DNA from: Verrucomicrobiia bacterium
GTDB taxonomy: Bacteria; Verrucomicrobiota; Verrucomicrobiia; JADLBR01; JAIBCM01
Assembly: GCA_019694135.1 (NCBI GenBank)
Contig: JAIBCM010000001.1
Coordinates: forward strand, 62,001 to 126,000
Reading direction: 5' to 3'
DNA length: 64,000 bases
Shown here: piece by piece, positions 45,004-53,596 of the stretch
How positions within the stretch are numbered: the first letter of the stretch is position 1
Layout: every line of letters starts with the position of its first letter
Position numbers and translations under genes: made by a program
Notes under the pieces: generated by a model
The model's database searches: none
Seen by the model: the letters and a program-made list of their open reading frames with translations, nothing else
What the model was told of the DNA's origin: nothing

Positions 45004-45534
45004 GTGACACAACAAACCCTTTGGTTTAGTCAGAAGGAGGAGAAGGCCTATTTTCAGATTCGCGGAAAAGGTTCTTACAAGAACGCTTGCGTTTTTAAAG
45101 ATACAACTCAAGACATTTTAAATCAAGGAGTTGTGAATTTAACAATTGATTTTGATCCCTGCACCGGCCTCGACAGCACTTTTCTTGGTGTGCTAGCTGG
45201 ATTAGCTTTACAAACACGCCAACTTAACCTTCAGCTTTCTTTAGTTAACTTGCAAAATCGTAATCTAGAACTCATTCGAAATATGGGGCTCGATTCCCTC
45301 ATCGTCATTCCTTCCAGCCCATCTGACACTTCCAACTTTCCACCTCTGGAACCGATTCAAGGTGAAGAAGCCACTAAACCCGAAACCACTCAAACCATGT
45401 TGGACGCCCACGAAACCCTTATTAAAATTAAAGAAAGCAACCGCGAACAATTTCAAGAAGTCGTCGACTACCTTCATCGAAGCGCAAAAAAACAAAAAAA
45501 TCAGAAAAAACAACCTTCCACTGCAACCACCTAG
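45004..45534 (+). CDS. STAS-domain protein (anti-sigma-factor antagonist-like)
   Basis: The 176-aa protein has a STAS core in residues 1-105, with FDPCTGLDSTFLGVLAGLAL as the phosphorylatable loop (Ser in LDSTF) and LNLQLSLVNLQNRNLELI following. The C-terminal 60 residues are charged and helical. In partner switching, such proteins are phosphorylated by an anti-sigma kinase and dephosphorylated by a SpoIIE/RsbU phosphatase, which is the next gene, 17 nt on. No kinase is nearby. It is read from a promoter that leaves no leader. Confidence 0.88.
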   Translation: MTQQTLWFSQKEEKAYFQIRGKGSYKNACVFKDTTQDILNQGVVNLTIDFDPCTGLDSTFLGVLAGLALQTRQLNLQLSLVNLQNRNLELIRNMGLDSLIVIPSSPSDTSNFPPLEPIQGEEATKPETTQTMLDAHETLIKIKESNREQFQEVVDYLHRSAKKQKNQKKQPSTATT

Positions 45535-45551
45535 CCCCTAAAAGGTCTCTC

Positions 45552-46433
45552 ATGGCCTTGATTCTGATTGTTTTTTTGATTTGTCTTTTTCTTACACTGA
45601 TTTTCTTTGCATTAAGAAAGCCGCAATCTAAAATTTCTACCACAACTCAACCTTCTACTCCCTCCCTACCCTCCCCCTTTTCCCAAAGCGACATTAACAA
45701 AGCGCTCACTTTTCAAAAACATCTCCTTCCTAAAACACCTCCGACTTTTGCTCAATTAGAACTCGCTAGCACCTACCAACCTGCACAATATTTAAGCGGT
45801 GATTTTTACGACTTTTTTTCTTTCTCCGACCATTGCCTCGGCATCTTGATTGCCGACGTAGCCGGAAAAGGCTTGCCAGCAGCATTAGTAATGACTCTCG
45901 CTCTGACCCATTTTCGTCACCTGGCACCTACCCACTCTTCTCCCAGCGCTTTATTAAAAGAAATGAATCGACGATTAAATGCAGATTGTTGCGATAACCT
46001 TTTTATCACCGCCTGTTACGCCATCGTCGATATCAAAAACAACAGCTTAACAATCGCTCGAGCCGGCCACGAAATACCTCTACATTACAATAGCACTCAA
46101 GCCACACTTACCCCTATTGAGTCTCCAGGCATGGCCCTGGGCATTGACAAAGGAGAACGCTTCGATAGACTAATTCAAGACAGTGTTATCACACTGCAAT
46201 CGGGTGATTCCGTTACCTTCTTTACCGATGGTGTCAACGAAACCCAAAATAACAACGAAGAAGAATTTGGAATGGAAAGATTAAAACAATCAATTGAAAC
46301 AATAGAAAAAAATGGCCCCAAAACGGGTCACGCCCAATTTCTGCTCGAAAATATTATCAAAAAAATCAAACACTATCGAGATTCCGCCTTACCCACCGAT
46401 GACCTTACCTTAATTACGCTCTATGTCACATAA
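45552..46433 (+). CDS. Membrane-anchored SpoIIE/RsbU-type serine phosphatase
   Basis: The 293-aa protein has one N-terminal helix (MALILIVFLICLFLTLIFFA), a linker, then a PP2C-like SpoIIE domain. Motifs are SGDFYDFFSFSD, GILIADVAGKGLPAALVM, the metal-binding FFTDGVNETQ and [12 protein letters not shown]. It should dephosphorylate the STAS protein encoded just upstream. It overlaps grpE by 11 bp, so stress signalling and chaperone genes are linked. Confidence 0.92.
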   Translation: MALILIVFLICLFLTLIFFALRKPQSKISTTTQPSTPSLPSPFSQSDINKALTFQKHLLPKTPPTFAQLELASTYQPAQYLSGDFYDFFSFSDHCLGILIADVAGKGLPAALVMTLALTHFRHLAPTHSSPSALLKEMNRRLNADCCDNLFITACYAIVDIKNNSLTIARAGHEIPLHYNSTQATLTPIESPGMALGIDKGERFDRLIQDSVITLQSGDSVTFFTDGVNETQNNNEEEFGMERLKQSIETIEKNGPKTGHAQFLLENIIKKIKHYRDSALPTDDLTLITLYVT

Positions 46434-46944
46434 ACATTCGCCCATACAACCAGCCTGCACCTTAGTAGCAACCGATTATTTAAAAAATCTAGGTTCCGAC
46501 CCAATCGCTGAAGTCGATCAACTCAAAGATCGTTTGCTCCGAACCGTGGCCGATTTTGATAATTATCGCAAGCGCGCCGCTCGCGAAAAAGAAGACGCCA
46601 TCAAATTTGCTAATGAATCACTCTTAGAACAACTCTTGCCCGTTCTCGACAGCTTCGAACTGGGCTTGGAAGCTGCCAAAGAAAATACCGACCCCATTGT
46701 TCAAGGCATGCAACTTGCTTACAATCAACTCCTCAACGTTTTAAAACAAGTGGGCGTCGAACCCATCGACGCTTTGGGTCACCCATTCGATCCACATTGG
46801 CACGAAGCCGTCTCACATCAAGAAGTTGAAACCGCTGACGACGGCATCGTTTTGCAACAACTTCGAAAAGGCTACAAACTAAAAGATCGTCTCTTGCGAC
46901 CCGCAACCGTTATCGTAGCTAAAGGAAAAGAAGTCTCTTACTAA
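46423..46944 (+). CDS. grpE: Nucleotide exchange factor GrpE
   Basis: The 173-aa protein has the GrpE coiled-coil ([20 protein letters not shown]), the [15 protein letters not shown] dimer helix, and the C-terminal head [16 protein letters not shown] with [18 protein letters not shown]. It releases ADP from DnaK. No dnaK or hrcA lies in the window, and no CIRCE element was found upstream. The dnaJ gene follows 23 nt later. Confidence 0.95.
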   Translation: MSHKHSPIQPACTLVATDYLKNLGSDPIAEVDQLKDRLLRTVADFDNYRKRAAREKEDAIKFANESLLEQLLPVLDSFELGLEAAKENTDPIVQGMQLAYNQLLNVLKQVGVEPIDALGHPFDPHWHEAVSHQEVETADDGIVLQQLRKGYKLKDRLLRPATVIVAKGKEVSY

Positions 46945-46967
46945 ATTACCACGTTAAACCTCGAATT

Positions 46968-48119
46968 ATGACCACCAAACGAGATTATTATGAAGTTCTG
47001 GAAATAACTCGGAGCTCGAGCACGGAAGAAATTAAAAAATGCTATCGTAAACTGGCTGTTAAATATCATCCCGACAAAAATCCCAACGACAAAGCGGCAG
47101 AAGAAAAATTTAAAGAAATTGGTGAAGCTTACGAAGTATTAAGTCATCCTGACAAACGCGCCGCTTACGACCGTTATGGTCACGCCGCATTTGCCAACGG
47201 CGGTGGTGGCAACGGATTTGGCGCTGGCATGCACATCGACCCCTTCGAAATTTTCCGAGAAGTATTCGGAGGTGGTCGAGGAGGTAGCAGCATCTTTGAC
47301 GATTTTTTTGGCACATCTTCCGGTCGTCAGAAAAACCAATATCGAGGCGCCGATCTGCGCTACGATTTAGAGCTCACTTTCGAAGAAGCTGTCTTCGGTT
47401 GCGAAAAAGAAATTAAAGTCCGCAAACTCAGCCAATGCGAATCCTGTCACGGTAACGGCGCAGCTGAAGGCGCCCAAAAAATTACCTGTTCCACCTGTCA
47501 TGGTGTCGGCCAAGTCCGAACTTCTGTAGGCGGTTTTATTGCCATGATGCAAACCTGCCCCCAATGCCAAGGCGAAGGCTCAACCATCGATAAACCCTGC
47601 CACAAATGTCACGGGCACGGGCGCGTAGAAAAAACCTCCACCATCCCGTTGCGCATTCCAGCCGGCGTGGAAACCGGCACGCGTCTTCGCTCCACCGGCA
47701 ATGGCGAAGCCGGCTTTCGAACCGGTGAAGCAGGTGACTTATACGTCATTCTCCACGTCCAATCGCATCCACTTTTTCATCGCGAAGGCAACCATCTCTT
47801 ATGCGAAATCCCTATTCCCTTTCCCATCGCAGCTCTAGGTGGTGAAATAGAAATCCCCACCTTGCAAGGCCCTTCCACCTTAAAAATTCCCGCAGGCACA
47901 CAAAATGGAAAAGTTTTTCGCTTGCGTCACAAAGGCATCCCAGACCTCAAAACAAAAATCGCTGGCGATCTCCATATCCGCACCACCATCGAAGTCCCCA
48001 CGCGACTCAGCGTGGAAGAAAAAAAGAAACTTGAAGAATTTTCCAAACTCAGTCACCACGAAAATTACCCTGCTCATCGCTCCTTCTTTGAAAAAGCCAA
48101 AGCCTTCTTCAAACAATAA
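46968..48119 (+). CDS. dnaJ: Chaperone protein DnaJ
   Basis: The 383-aa type I DnaJ has a J domain ([16 protein letters not shown] with HPD near residue 33), a Gly/Phe-rich linker ([12 protein letters not shown]), and four CxxCxGxG zinc repeats ([32 protein letters not shown]). The client-binding domain follows. It stimulates DnaK and delivers unfolded proteins. It follows grpE and precedes rsmE by 5 nt. Confidence 0.97.
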   Translation: MTTKRDYYEVLEITRSSSTEEIKKCYRKLAVKYHPDKNPNDKAAEEKFKEIGEAYEVLSHPDKRAAYDRYGHAAFANGGGGNGFGAGMHIDPFEIFREVFGGGRGGSSIFDDFFGTSSGRQKNQYRGADLRYDLELTFEEAVFGCEKEIKVRKLSQCESCHGNGAAEGAQKITCSTCHGVGQVRTSVGGFIAMMQTCPQCQGEGSTIDKPCHKCHGHGRVEKTSTIPLRIPAGVETGTRLRSTGNGEAGFRTGEAGDLYVILHVQSHPLFHREGNHLLCEIPIPFPIAALGGEIEIPTLQGPSTLKIPAGTQNGKVFRLRHKGIPDLKTKIAGDLHIRTTIEVPTRLSVEEKKKLEEFSKLSHHENYPAHRSFFEKAKAFFKQ

Positions 48120-48124
48120 TCTTC

Positions 48125-48868
48125 ATGGCCATCGACCGGTTTTATCAGCCTACCCTTCAAGAACTACTCCTAACTGGCGAAGAAGCCCATCACTGCCTAC
48201 ACGTCCTTCGTCATCAGGTCGGAGATCGCATCGTTTTATTCGATGGACGCGGCAATGAAACCATGAATGAAATCCTGAGTGTTGAAAAAAATCGTCTCAC
48301 CTTAAAACAGTTAAACCTACATCACACCCCGCGCCCCAATTACCGCCTCACCCTAGTCCAAGCCATCCCCAAAGCAAAACAAATGGATAACCTATTGCAA
48401 AAAGCCACAGAACTGGGCGTAACCGATATTATTCCACTCATTTCCGAACGCACCATCGTTCAACTCGAAGAACAACGCGCGGAAAACAAACGAGAAAAAT
48501 GGCAGCAACTCATCATCGAAGCCGCCAAACAATGCGGTCAAAACTGGCTACCAACACTCCACCCCCTTTTAACCGTACGCGACTATTTCGAAACTCGTTT
48601 TGATTCAGATCTTAGTTTAATTGGCTCCTTACAACCCGGTGCCATGACATTCAAAACCATTTTTTCTCGCCACCATCAAGACCATCAAAAAAAACCTAAC
48701 CATATTAGCATCCTCATCGGTCCCGAAGGCGATTTCACACCCGCTGAAATCAATCTCGCTCTTTCTCAAGGTTGTCAACCCGTCACATTAGGTCCCATCG
48801 TTCTGAAAAGCGAAACCGCCGCCATTTTTTCACTGAGTATCCTATCCTACGAATTGCAAAATAATTAA
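48125..48868 (+). CDS. rsmE: 16S rRNA (uracil(1498)-N3)-methyltransferase
   Basis: The 247-aa SPOUT enzyme has an N-terminal PUA-like part (EEAHHCLHVLRHQVGDRIVLFDG), LVQAIPKAKQMDNLLQKATELG, and the knotted SAM site ILIGPEGDFTPAEI and VTLGPIVLKSETAAI. The dnaJ-rsmE adjacency is common in bacteria. It is the last gene of this + strand run, ending 6 nt before the convergent deacetylase gene. Confidence 0.95.
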   Translation: MAIDRFYQPTLQELLLTGEEAHHCLHVLRHQVGDRIVLFDGRGNETMNEILSVEKNRLTLKQLNLHHTPRPNYRLTLVQAIPKAKQMDNLLQKATELGVTDIIPLISERTIVQLEEQRAENKREKWQQLIIEAAKQCGQNWLPTLHPLLTVRDYFETRFDSDLSLIGSLQPGAMTFKTIFSRHHQDHQKKPNHISILIGPEGDFTPAEINLALSQGCQPVTLGPIVLKSETAAIFSLSILSYELQNN

Positions 48869-48874
48869 ATTCCA

Positions 48875-49750
48875 CTAATCACCTAAATCCCATCCCACCA
48901 AAAAACCATCCACTAAATAAGGCAAGTCGCGACTGTATCCCCCCTCCAAAAGCGCGCCTGAAGGCAACCCAGCATGGTGCAACCAATTTCCCAATTCCGC
49001 AAAATTTTCTCTCTCCAAAGAAAGCTGTGTTAAGGGATCCTGAGTATAAGCATCGAATCCTGCCGAAACTAATACAAGCGTAGGCGAAAAATCCACAACT
49101 TTATTCCAAGATTGACGCAAAACTTCCATATGCTCTCGAGCTGAAATATAAGGTTCTACCGGATAATTAAAACAGTTCTCTTGAGAAACTAAACCTGTGC
49201 CAGGATAACATAACGATTGATGCACCGAAACATAACGGATCTGCGGATGCCCCAAAACAATTGCCTCAGTTCCATTACCATGATGCGCATCAAAATCCCA
49301 AATCGTAATTCGCTCCTTCGCATTTTCCTCTAGCGCTTTCAAAGCAGCAATGACAACAGAATTTAAATAACAAAAACCCATTGCTTGATCGCGTGTCGCG
49401 TGATGCCCTGGCGGACGCATCAAAGAAAAAACTGGCTCTCCTTGTTTCGCAATATGCATCATTTCTAAAGCTGCGCTCGCAGCTTGCACGGCGTAATGAA
49501 ACACATCAGGATAACAAGGCGTATCCTCATCGAAATCTTTACGAATCTGTTTTAAATCTTCCAAATAATTTTTATCATGCGCCCGTTGCAAATCTGATTC
49601 TGTAATCACTGATGACAAAGGCTTTTGCCAATGCCAGCGCTCTCCATGCTGCCGCTGCAAATAAGACCAAGTGTCTTGAACACGAAAAGCCGCCTCTGGA
49701 TGCCCCTCTTTTTCATACTCCGCACAAGCTTCATCATAAAGAATCGTCAT
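48875..49750 (-). CDS. Histone deacetylase-superfamily amidohydrolase
   Basis: The 291-aa protein has the zinc-deacetylase motifs in order: RPPGHHATRDQAMGFCYLN (catalytic His pair), IWDFDAHHGNGTEAI (Zn Asp/His), LVSAGFDAYTQDPLTQL (Zn Asp) and LEGGY. Bacterial members act on acetyl-lysine, acetylpolyamines or similar amides. The ATG at 49750 is chosen; the longer frame to 49855 would overlap csbD. Promoters for this gene and the divergent csbD share an 89-bp gap. Confidence 0.93.
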   Translation of the reverse strand: MTILYDEACAEYEKEGHPEAAFRVQDTWSYLQRQHGERWHWQKPLSSVITESDLQRAHDKNYLEDLKQIRKDFDEDTPCYPDVFHYAVQAASAALEMMHIAKQGEPVFSLMRPPGHHATRDQAMGFCYLNSVVIAALKALEENAKERITIWDFDAHHGNGTEAIVLGHPQIRYVSVHQSLCYPGTGLVSQENCFNYPVEPYISAREHMEVLRQSWNKVVDFSPTLVLVSAGFDAYTQDPLTQLSLERENFAELGNWLHHAGLPSGALLEGGYSRDLPYLVDGFLVGWDLGD

Positions 49751-49839
49751 ACTAAAAATGTAATAACATATTAACACATTAGCAACGCAATGAAACCTCG
49801 CCTCATTTGCGTCATCGCGTTTTTTCTTTAGATTAAAGT

Positions 49840-50031
49840 ATGAACAAAACATCATTAAAAGGAAACTGGAACGTAATTAAAGGTAAATTGAAACAAAAAT
49901 ATGGACAATTAACCGATGAAGACTTGGTTTACACTGAAGGAAAAGAAGACGAACTCGTCGGTAACATCCAAAAAAAACTTGGAAAAAGTCGGGAAGAAGT
50001 TGAAGAAATGTTTGAAGAAACAAACCCATAA
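49840..50031 (+). CDS. CsbD-family stress protein
   Basis: The 63-aa hydrophilic protein starts [20 protein letters not shown] and has [20 protein letters not shown], the CsbD signature. Family members are induced by general or osmotic stress, and their role is unknown. TTGCGT-N16-TAGATT ends 5 nt before the ATG, which would give a very short or absent leader. The DUF1328 gene follows 17 nt later. Confidence 0.9.
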   Translation: MNKTSLKGNWNVIKGKLKQKYGQLTDEDLVYTEGKEDELVGNIQKKLGKSREEVEEMFEETNP

Positions 50032-50048
50032 TTAGAAAGAAGGCAGCC

Positions 50049-50216
50049 ATGTTAGGTTATGCCATTACTTTTTTAATCATTGCCATTATCGCAGGAGTAT
50101 TAGGATTTGGAGTGATTGCAGGAACAGCCGCAGGAATTGCCAAAATTTTATTTTTCATATTCCTAGTGCTTTTCATTATATCACTCTTCTTTGGTCGGCG
50201 TAATCCTCCTGTCTAA
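50049..50216 (+). CDS. DUF1328 (UPF0391) small membrane protein
   Basis: The 55-aa protein ([20 protein letters not shown] at its start) has two hydrophobic helices and the [18 protein letters not shown] segment typical of DUF1328. It has an AGAAGG Shine-Dalgarno 5 nt before the ATG. It is often found with CsbD genes, as here, and both are seen in stress regulons. It was too short for a usual ORF cut-off. Confidence 0.88.
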   Translation: MLGYAITFLIIAIIAGVLGFGVIAGTAAGIAKILFFIFLVLFIISLFFGRRNPPV

Positions 50217-50222
50217 CTCACC

Positions 50223-50249
50223 ACGTTGCAGTCTTACAAGCTGCAACGT
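50223..50249. repeat. Inverted repeat after DUF1328
   Basis: ACGTTGCAG and CTGCAACGT form a perfect 9-bp stem with a 9-nt loop, 6 nt after the DUF1328 stop. There is no T-run after it (TAAACAAAATC), so it may act as a weak terminator, an RNA-stability hairpin or a protein site. Confidence 0.55.
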
Positions 50250-50280
50250 TAAACAAAATCGCAAATAAGATTTCAAGCTT

Positions 50281-51846
50281 ATGAGTATGAGTAGCCAAAC
50301 GCTATCGTATTGGATGAAGAGTTTGCCCAAAATTTCGCATCCGCCTTTATCCAACAATTTAAAAACTGAAGTCTGCGTAGTTGGAGCGGGAATCGCGGGG
50401 CTATCGACCGCCTATTTTTTAGCGTGCGAAGGAGTTAACGTTATCGTTTTAGAGGCTAAAATTTTAGCTGCAGGAGAAACCCAAAAAACTACCGCTCACT
50501 TATCCAACGCCATTGATGATCGTTACTATCGCATTGAGCAGCTACATGGTTTGGCAAAAGCAAAATTAGCGGCCCAAAGCCATACCGAAGCTATTGATAA
50601 AATTGAGACCATTATCAAACGAGAAAATATTGACTGCGATTTTCAACGTTTAGATGGTCGCCTTTTTTCTCCAGACCCTAAATCTCCCGAACTTGAAAAA
50701 GAATTGGAGGCCGCACATCGAGCGGGATTAATTGATGTTCGAATCGCATCGGGTTTGCCTATTACCGGTCTGGAAGATCATGATTATCTACTTTTTCCTA
50801 ACCAAGCACAATTTCATCCGCTTCTTTACCTTCAAGGGTTAGCGCGAGCAATCCATAACTGTGGAGGAAAAATTTTTACGCAAACAGCAATGACTGAAAT
50901 AGAAAATGGCGATTCGATTAAAATAAAAACGGATCAAGGATTTCAAATTGAAGCCAAAGCCTTGGTGCTAGCGACCAATACACCCATTATTAATGGATTT
51001 GCCATTCACACCAAACAAACTGCATATCAAACTTATGCCATTGGCGTTGAAATACCTGTTGGGAGTTTGAAATCGGGTCTCTATTGGGATACTTGGGATC
51101 CGTATCATTATATTCGTCTGACAAAATCAGAAACGACTCCGACAGATAATGCGAAAAATATTTTAATCGTAGGCGGTGAAGACCATAAAACTGGCCAAGC
51201 AACAAATTCTTTCGAACGCTTTCAGCGATTGAGTCAATGGACCAGAAATCACTTTCCTCAAGCTAGTGATCCCATTTATTTTTGGTCAGGCGAAATCATG
51301 GAAACGCTCGATGGCTTGGCTTTTATTGGTCTTAATCCCGCTGAAGAAAAAAACATTTATATTGCCACGGGTGATTCCGGCATGGGCATGACTCATGGCA
51401 CGATTGCTGGCCTGCTTCTTACCGATTTGATTCAGCAACGCAACAATCCTTGGGCTGAAATTTATGATCCCTCTCGCGCCCCGTGGAAAATTTTTAAAAA
51501 TTATGCGAAAAAAAATTGGAATGTCATATGCCAATATACGAAATGGATTCCTACTCCCAAGATACAGGAAAAAAAAATAAAACCCGGCCAAGGGGCTATT
51601 ATTCAACACGGCTTAGAACAAGTTGCCGTTTATCGTGATGAGCAAGGCAATTATCACGAAATGTCAGCAGTTTGTCCTCATTTCAAAGCGCGACTGTGTT
51701 GGAATGCAGCCGAAAAAACCTGGGATTGTCCCGCGCACGGTTCACGTTTTGATTGCTACGGAAAGGTTATTCACGGCCCGGCCATGTCCAATTTAACTCT
51801 GCATAAAAAAGTTTCGTCCCAAAATCCATCATTAACCTCACCATGA
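50281..51846 (+). CDS. FAD-dependent oxidoreductase (DadA-like) with C-terminal Rieske domain
   Basis: The 521-aa protein has the FAD-binding VCVVGAGIAGLSTAYFLA near residue 32 and a DAO core ending IATGDSGMGMTHGTIAG near residue 360. From about residue 440 a Rieske [2Fe-2S] domain has ligands Cys-Pro-His (CPHF) and Cys-Pro-Ala-His (CPAHGSRFD). The arrangement is known in bacteria, but the substrate is undefined. It probably moves electrons from an amine substrate. It sits in a stress-type cluster, 12 nt upstream of the next gene. Confidence 0.9.
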   Translation: MSMSSQTLSYWMKSLPKISHPPLSNNLKTEVCVVGAGIAGLSTAYFLACEGVNVIVLEAKILAAGETQKTTAHLSNAIDDRYYRIEQLHGLAKAKLAAQSHTEAIDKIETIIKRENIDCDFQRLDGRLFSPDPKSPELEKELEAAHRAGLIDVRIASGLPITGLEDHDYLLFPNQAQFHPLLYLQGLARAIHNCGGKIFTQTAMTEIENGDSIKIKTDQGFQIEAKALVLATNTPIINGFAIHTKQTAYQTYAIGVEIPVGSLKSGLYWDTWDPYHYIRLTKSETTPTDNAKNILIVGGEDHKTGQATNSFERFQRLSQWTRNHFPQASDPIYFWSGEIMETLDGLAFIGLNPAEEKNIYIATGDSGMGMTHGTIAGLLLTDLIQQRNNPWAEIYDPSRAPWKIFKNYAKKNWNVICQYTKWIPTPKIQEKKIKPGQGAIIQHGLEQVAVYRDEQGNYHEMSAVCPHFKARLCWNAAEKTWDCPAHGSRFDCYGKVIHGPAMSNLTLHKKVSSQNPSLTSP

Positions 51847-51858
51847 AAGGAATTAACC

Positions 51859-52449
51859 GTGAAAACGCAAACCATGAAAGACAAAAACCAAACATTAAAA
51901 CAATATGTCACTGACATGCGAGCTTTGGATCAATACCTTCTCGATATCACACAAACTCAAGCCAAAGATGAAAATCTAAAACGATATCCACAAGCCGTTA
52001 GTTTAATTAATCAAATTGTTTTCATCAGCCAAAAACATGTTGCGAGCCTAGACATTCAAGTTACACGTTTCAATGTAGGCACTCGCTCTGCCATCAAAGG
52101 CACTGTCACTTCCATAGCAGGTTCTGCCATGGGATTAATTAACAAAATGCGATCTCACGAAGTTTCGAAAATGTTGCGCGACGATTATACTACTCTTAGT
52201 ATTTCAGCAATAAGCTATACGATGCTTCATACCGTTGGTCTTGCCTTACACGACTCCATCATTGCCGATCTCGCTTTGGAACATTTGAAAAATATTACTC
52301 CATTAGTAGTTGAAATCAGCGAAATTACTCCCGCTATCGTTGTCACGGAACTTGCGGATGAAGGGGATATGGTGGAGCCCAACGTAGGAATGACCGCTTT
52401 GCGTAATACGCAACAAGCTTGGACAAAAGAAACGTCACAGGCTGTTTAG
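51859..52449 (+). CDS. Hypothetical helical protein, ferritin-like (DUF892-like)
   Basis: The 196-aa, mostly alpha-helical protein has spaced acidic and His residues in long helices (QIVFISQKHVASLDIQ; YTMLHTVGLALHDSIIADLA), resembling ferritin-like DUF892/YciF proteins. It has no clear iron-ligand set. It starts at GTG with AAAGGA 7-8 nt upstream; an ATG at 51874 is possible. The DUF892-type assignment is a weak inference. It follows the FAD/Rieske gene by 12 nt, and a terminator follows it. Confidence 0.68.
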   Translation: MKTQTMKDKNQTLKQYVTDMRALDQYLLDITQTQAKDENLKRYPQAVSLINQIVFISQKHVASLDIQVTRFNVGTRSAIKGTVTSIAGSAMGLINKMRSHEVSKMLRDDYTTLSISAISYTMLHTVGLALHDSIIADLALEHLKNITPLVVEISEITPAIVVTELADEGDMVEPNVGMTALRNTQQAWTKETSQAV

Positions 52450-52486
52450 ATCAACTCATTAAAGGAAATAAATTCTTCCTTCAAAA

Positions 52487-52521
52487 GAAGGACGATCTTT
52501 CAAAAGAAATGATCGTCTTTC
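52487..52521 (+). terminator. Terminator after the ferritin-like gene
   Basis: GAAGGACGATC (52487) pairs with GATCGTCTTTC (to 52521) in an 11-bp stem with one G-U and a 13-nt loop. It lies 38 nt after the stop codon. The T-run is weak (TCATTTCC). Confidence 0.6.
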
Positions 52522-52534
52522 TCATTTCCACAAT

Positions 52535-52654
52535 CTAAGTGCAACCTCGAATTAAAAATAAAATAATTAAAATGGGAATAGGCACGCCTAAGAGCCATAA
52601 TAAAATCCAACCAATTTTTCCTTGTTCTCCTTGTTTGTTTATGAAGGGTCTCAT
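52535..52654 (-). CDS. 39-aa single-helix membrane peptide
   Basis: The frame from ATG at 52654 encodes 39 residues: a basic start, then GWILLWLLGVPIPILIILFL and IRGCT at the end. I recall a widespread family of short proteins with a WLLGIPIPILLILFLLRGCT-like ending, usually unannotated, and this matches that pattern (recalled, not searched). One helix with a Pro-Ile-Pro kink and a C-terminal Cys is visible. It is antisense to its neighbours and lies upstream of yihY, divergently. Function unknown. Confidence 0.72.
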   Translation of the reverse strand: MRPFINKQGEQGKIGWILLWLLGVPIPILIILFLIRGCT

Positions 52655-52728
52655 AATAATAAATTATAAAAAAATATTAATTTAGCAACTAAGGTTGCAA
52701 TGAAATTTTTACCCATTAAGATAAATTT

Positions 52729-53592
52729 ATGCCCTTATCAGTGCGGCTTTTCTCCTTACTAAAAGAAACCATTAAAGAATGGATAAAAGATAGAGCAGCC
52801 ACCAAATCAGCCGCACTAGCCTTTTATACTATCTTTTCACTTGCGCCACTTGTTATTATAGCCATAGCGCTTGCTGGAACTTTTTTTGGTAAAGAACACG
52901 CGCGTGAAGAACTCTACCATCAAGTCGAACAACTCATCGGAAGCGACGGCGCACATATCATCAATCGCGTTTTGACCCACACCCAAATGCATAGCGGCGG
53001 CTTAGCGGCCACTCTCGGTTTTATCATCATGTTTTTTGGGGCCAGCGCTGTCTTTTCTCAATTACAAAATTCTTTAAATAGTATTTGGCACATCGAGCGC
53101 CCTCCACAACATACTTTTATTAAATTTATTCGAATCCGCTTTTTATCTTTTATCATGGTTATAATCATCGGCATTCTGCTACTTGCCTCATTGATTATCA
53201 GCACCATTCTTTCTGTCATGCATTACTACTTTCAAGAATGGTGGCCCAAAACAGATTTAATTTGGCAAATAGTGAATCTAGGCGTCTCTTTCGCCCTAAT
53301 TACTTTACTATTTGCCATGATTTTCAAGATTTTGCCTGACGTGGTAATCCGATGGTCCGATGTTTGGCTAGGCGCAGCGATTTCTGCCTTCCTCTTCACC
53401 ATCGGCAAATTTCTCATCGGTTTATATCTCAGTCACAGCACGGCTGTTTCAGCCTACGGCGCTGCAGGCTCACTTATCATTTTTCTTATCTGGATCTATT
53501 TTTCAGCACAAATTCTTTTTCTCGGAGCAGAATTCACCAAAGTTTTTTATCAATGCACCGGCAAAAAAGTTATTCCCAAATCATTTATCTAA
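52729..53592 (+). CDS. YihY/BrkB-family membrane protein
   Basis: The 287-aa protein has about six helices and family landmarks: RAATKSAALAFYTIFSLAPL near residue 22, QLQNSLNSIWHI near residue 108, and the C-terminal AYGAAGSLIIFLIWIYFSAQILFLGAEFT. The family was once called a tRNA-processing RNase BN but is now an envelope protein of unknown role. It ends 4 nt before the glycosylase GTG, so the two are likely co-transcribed. Confidence 0.92.
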   Translation: MPLSVRLFSLLKETIKEWIKDRAATKSAALAFYTIFSLAPLVIIAIALAGTFFGKEHAREELYHQVEQLIGSDGAHIINRVLTHTQMHSGGLAATLGFIIMFFGASAVFSQLQNSLNSIWHIERPPQHTFIKFIRIRFLSFIMVIIIGILLLASLIISTILSVMHYYFQEWWPKTDLIWQIVNLGVSFALITLLFAMIFKILPDVVIRWSDVWLGAAISAFLFTIGKFLIGLYLSHSTAVSAYGAAGSLIIFLIWIYFSAQILFLGAEFTKVFYQCTGKKVIPKSFI

Positions 53593-53596
53593 ATTT

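Noticed and set aside
46300-46423. CIRCE element (TTAGCACTC-N9-GAGTGCTAA) ahead of grpE/dnaJ
   Set aside because: No match was seen; the region is coding sequence of the phosphatase gene.
47110-47570. Minus-strand ORFs opposite dnaJ
   Set aside because: Antisense shadows caused by Gly/Cys-rich codons of dnaJ.
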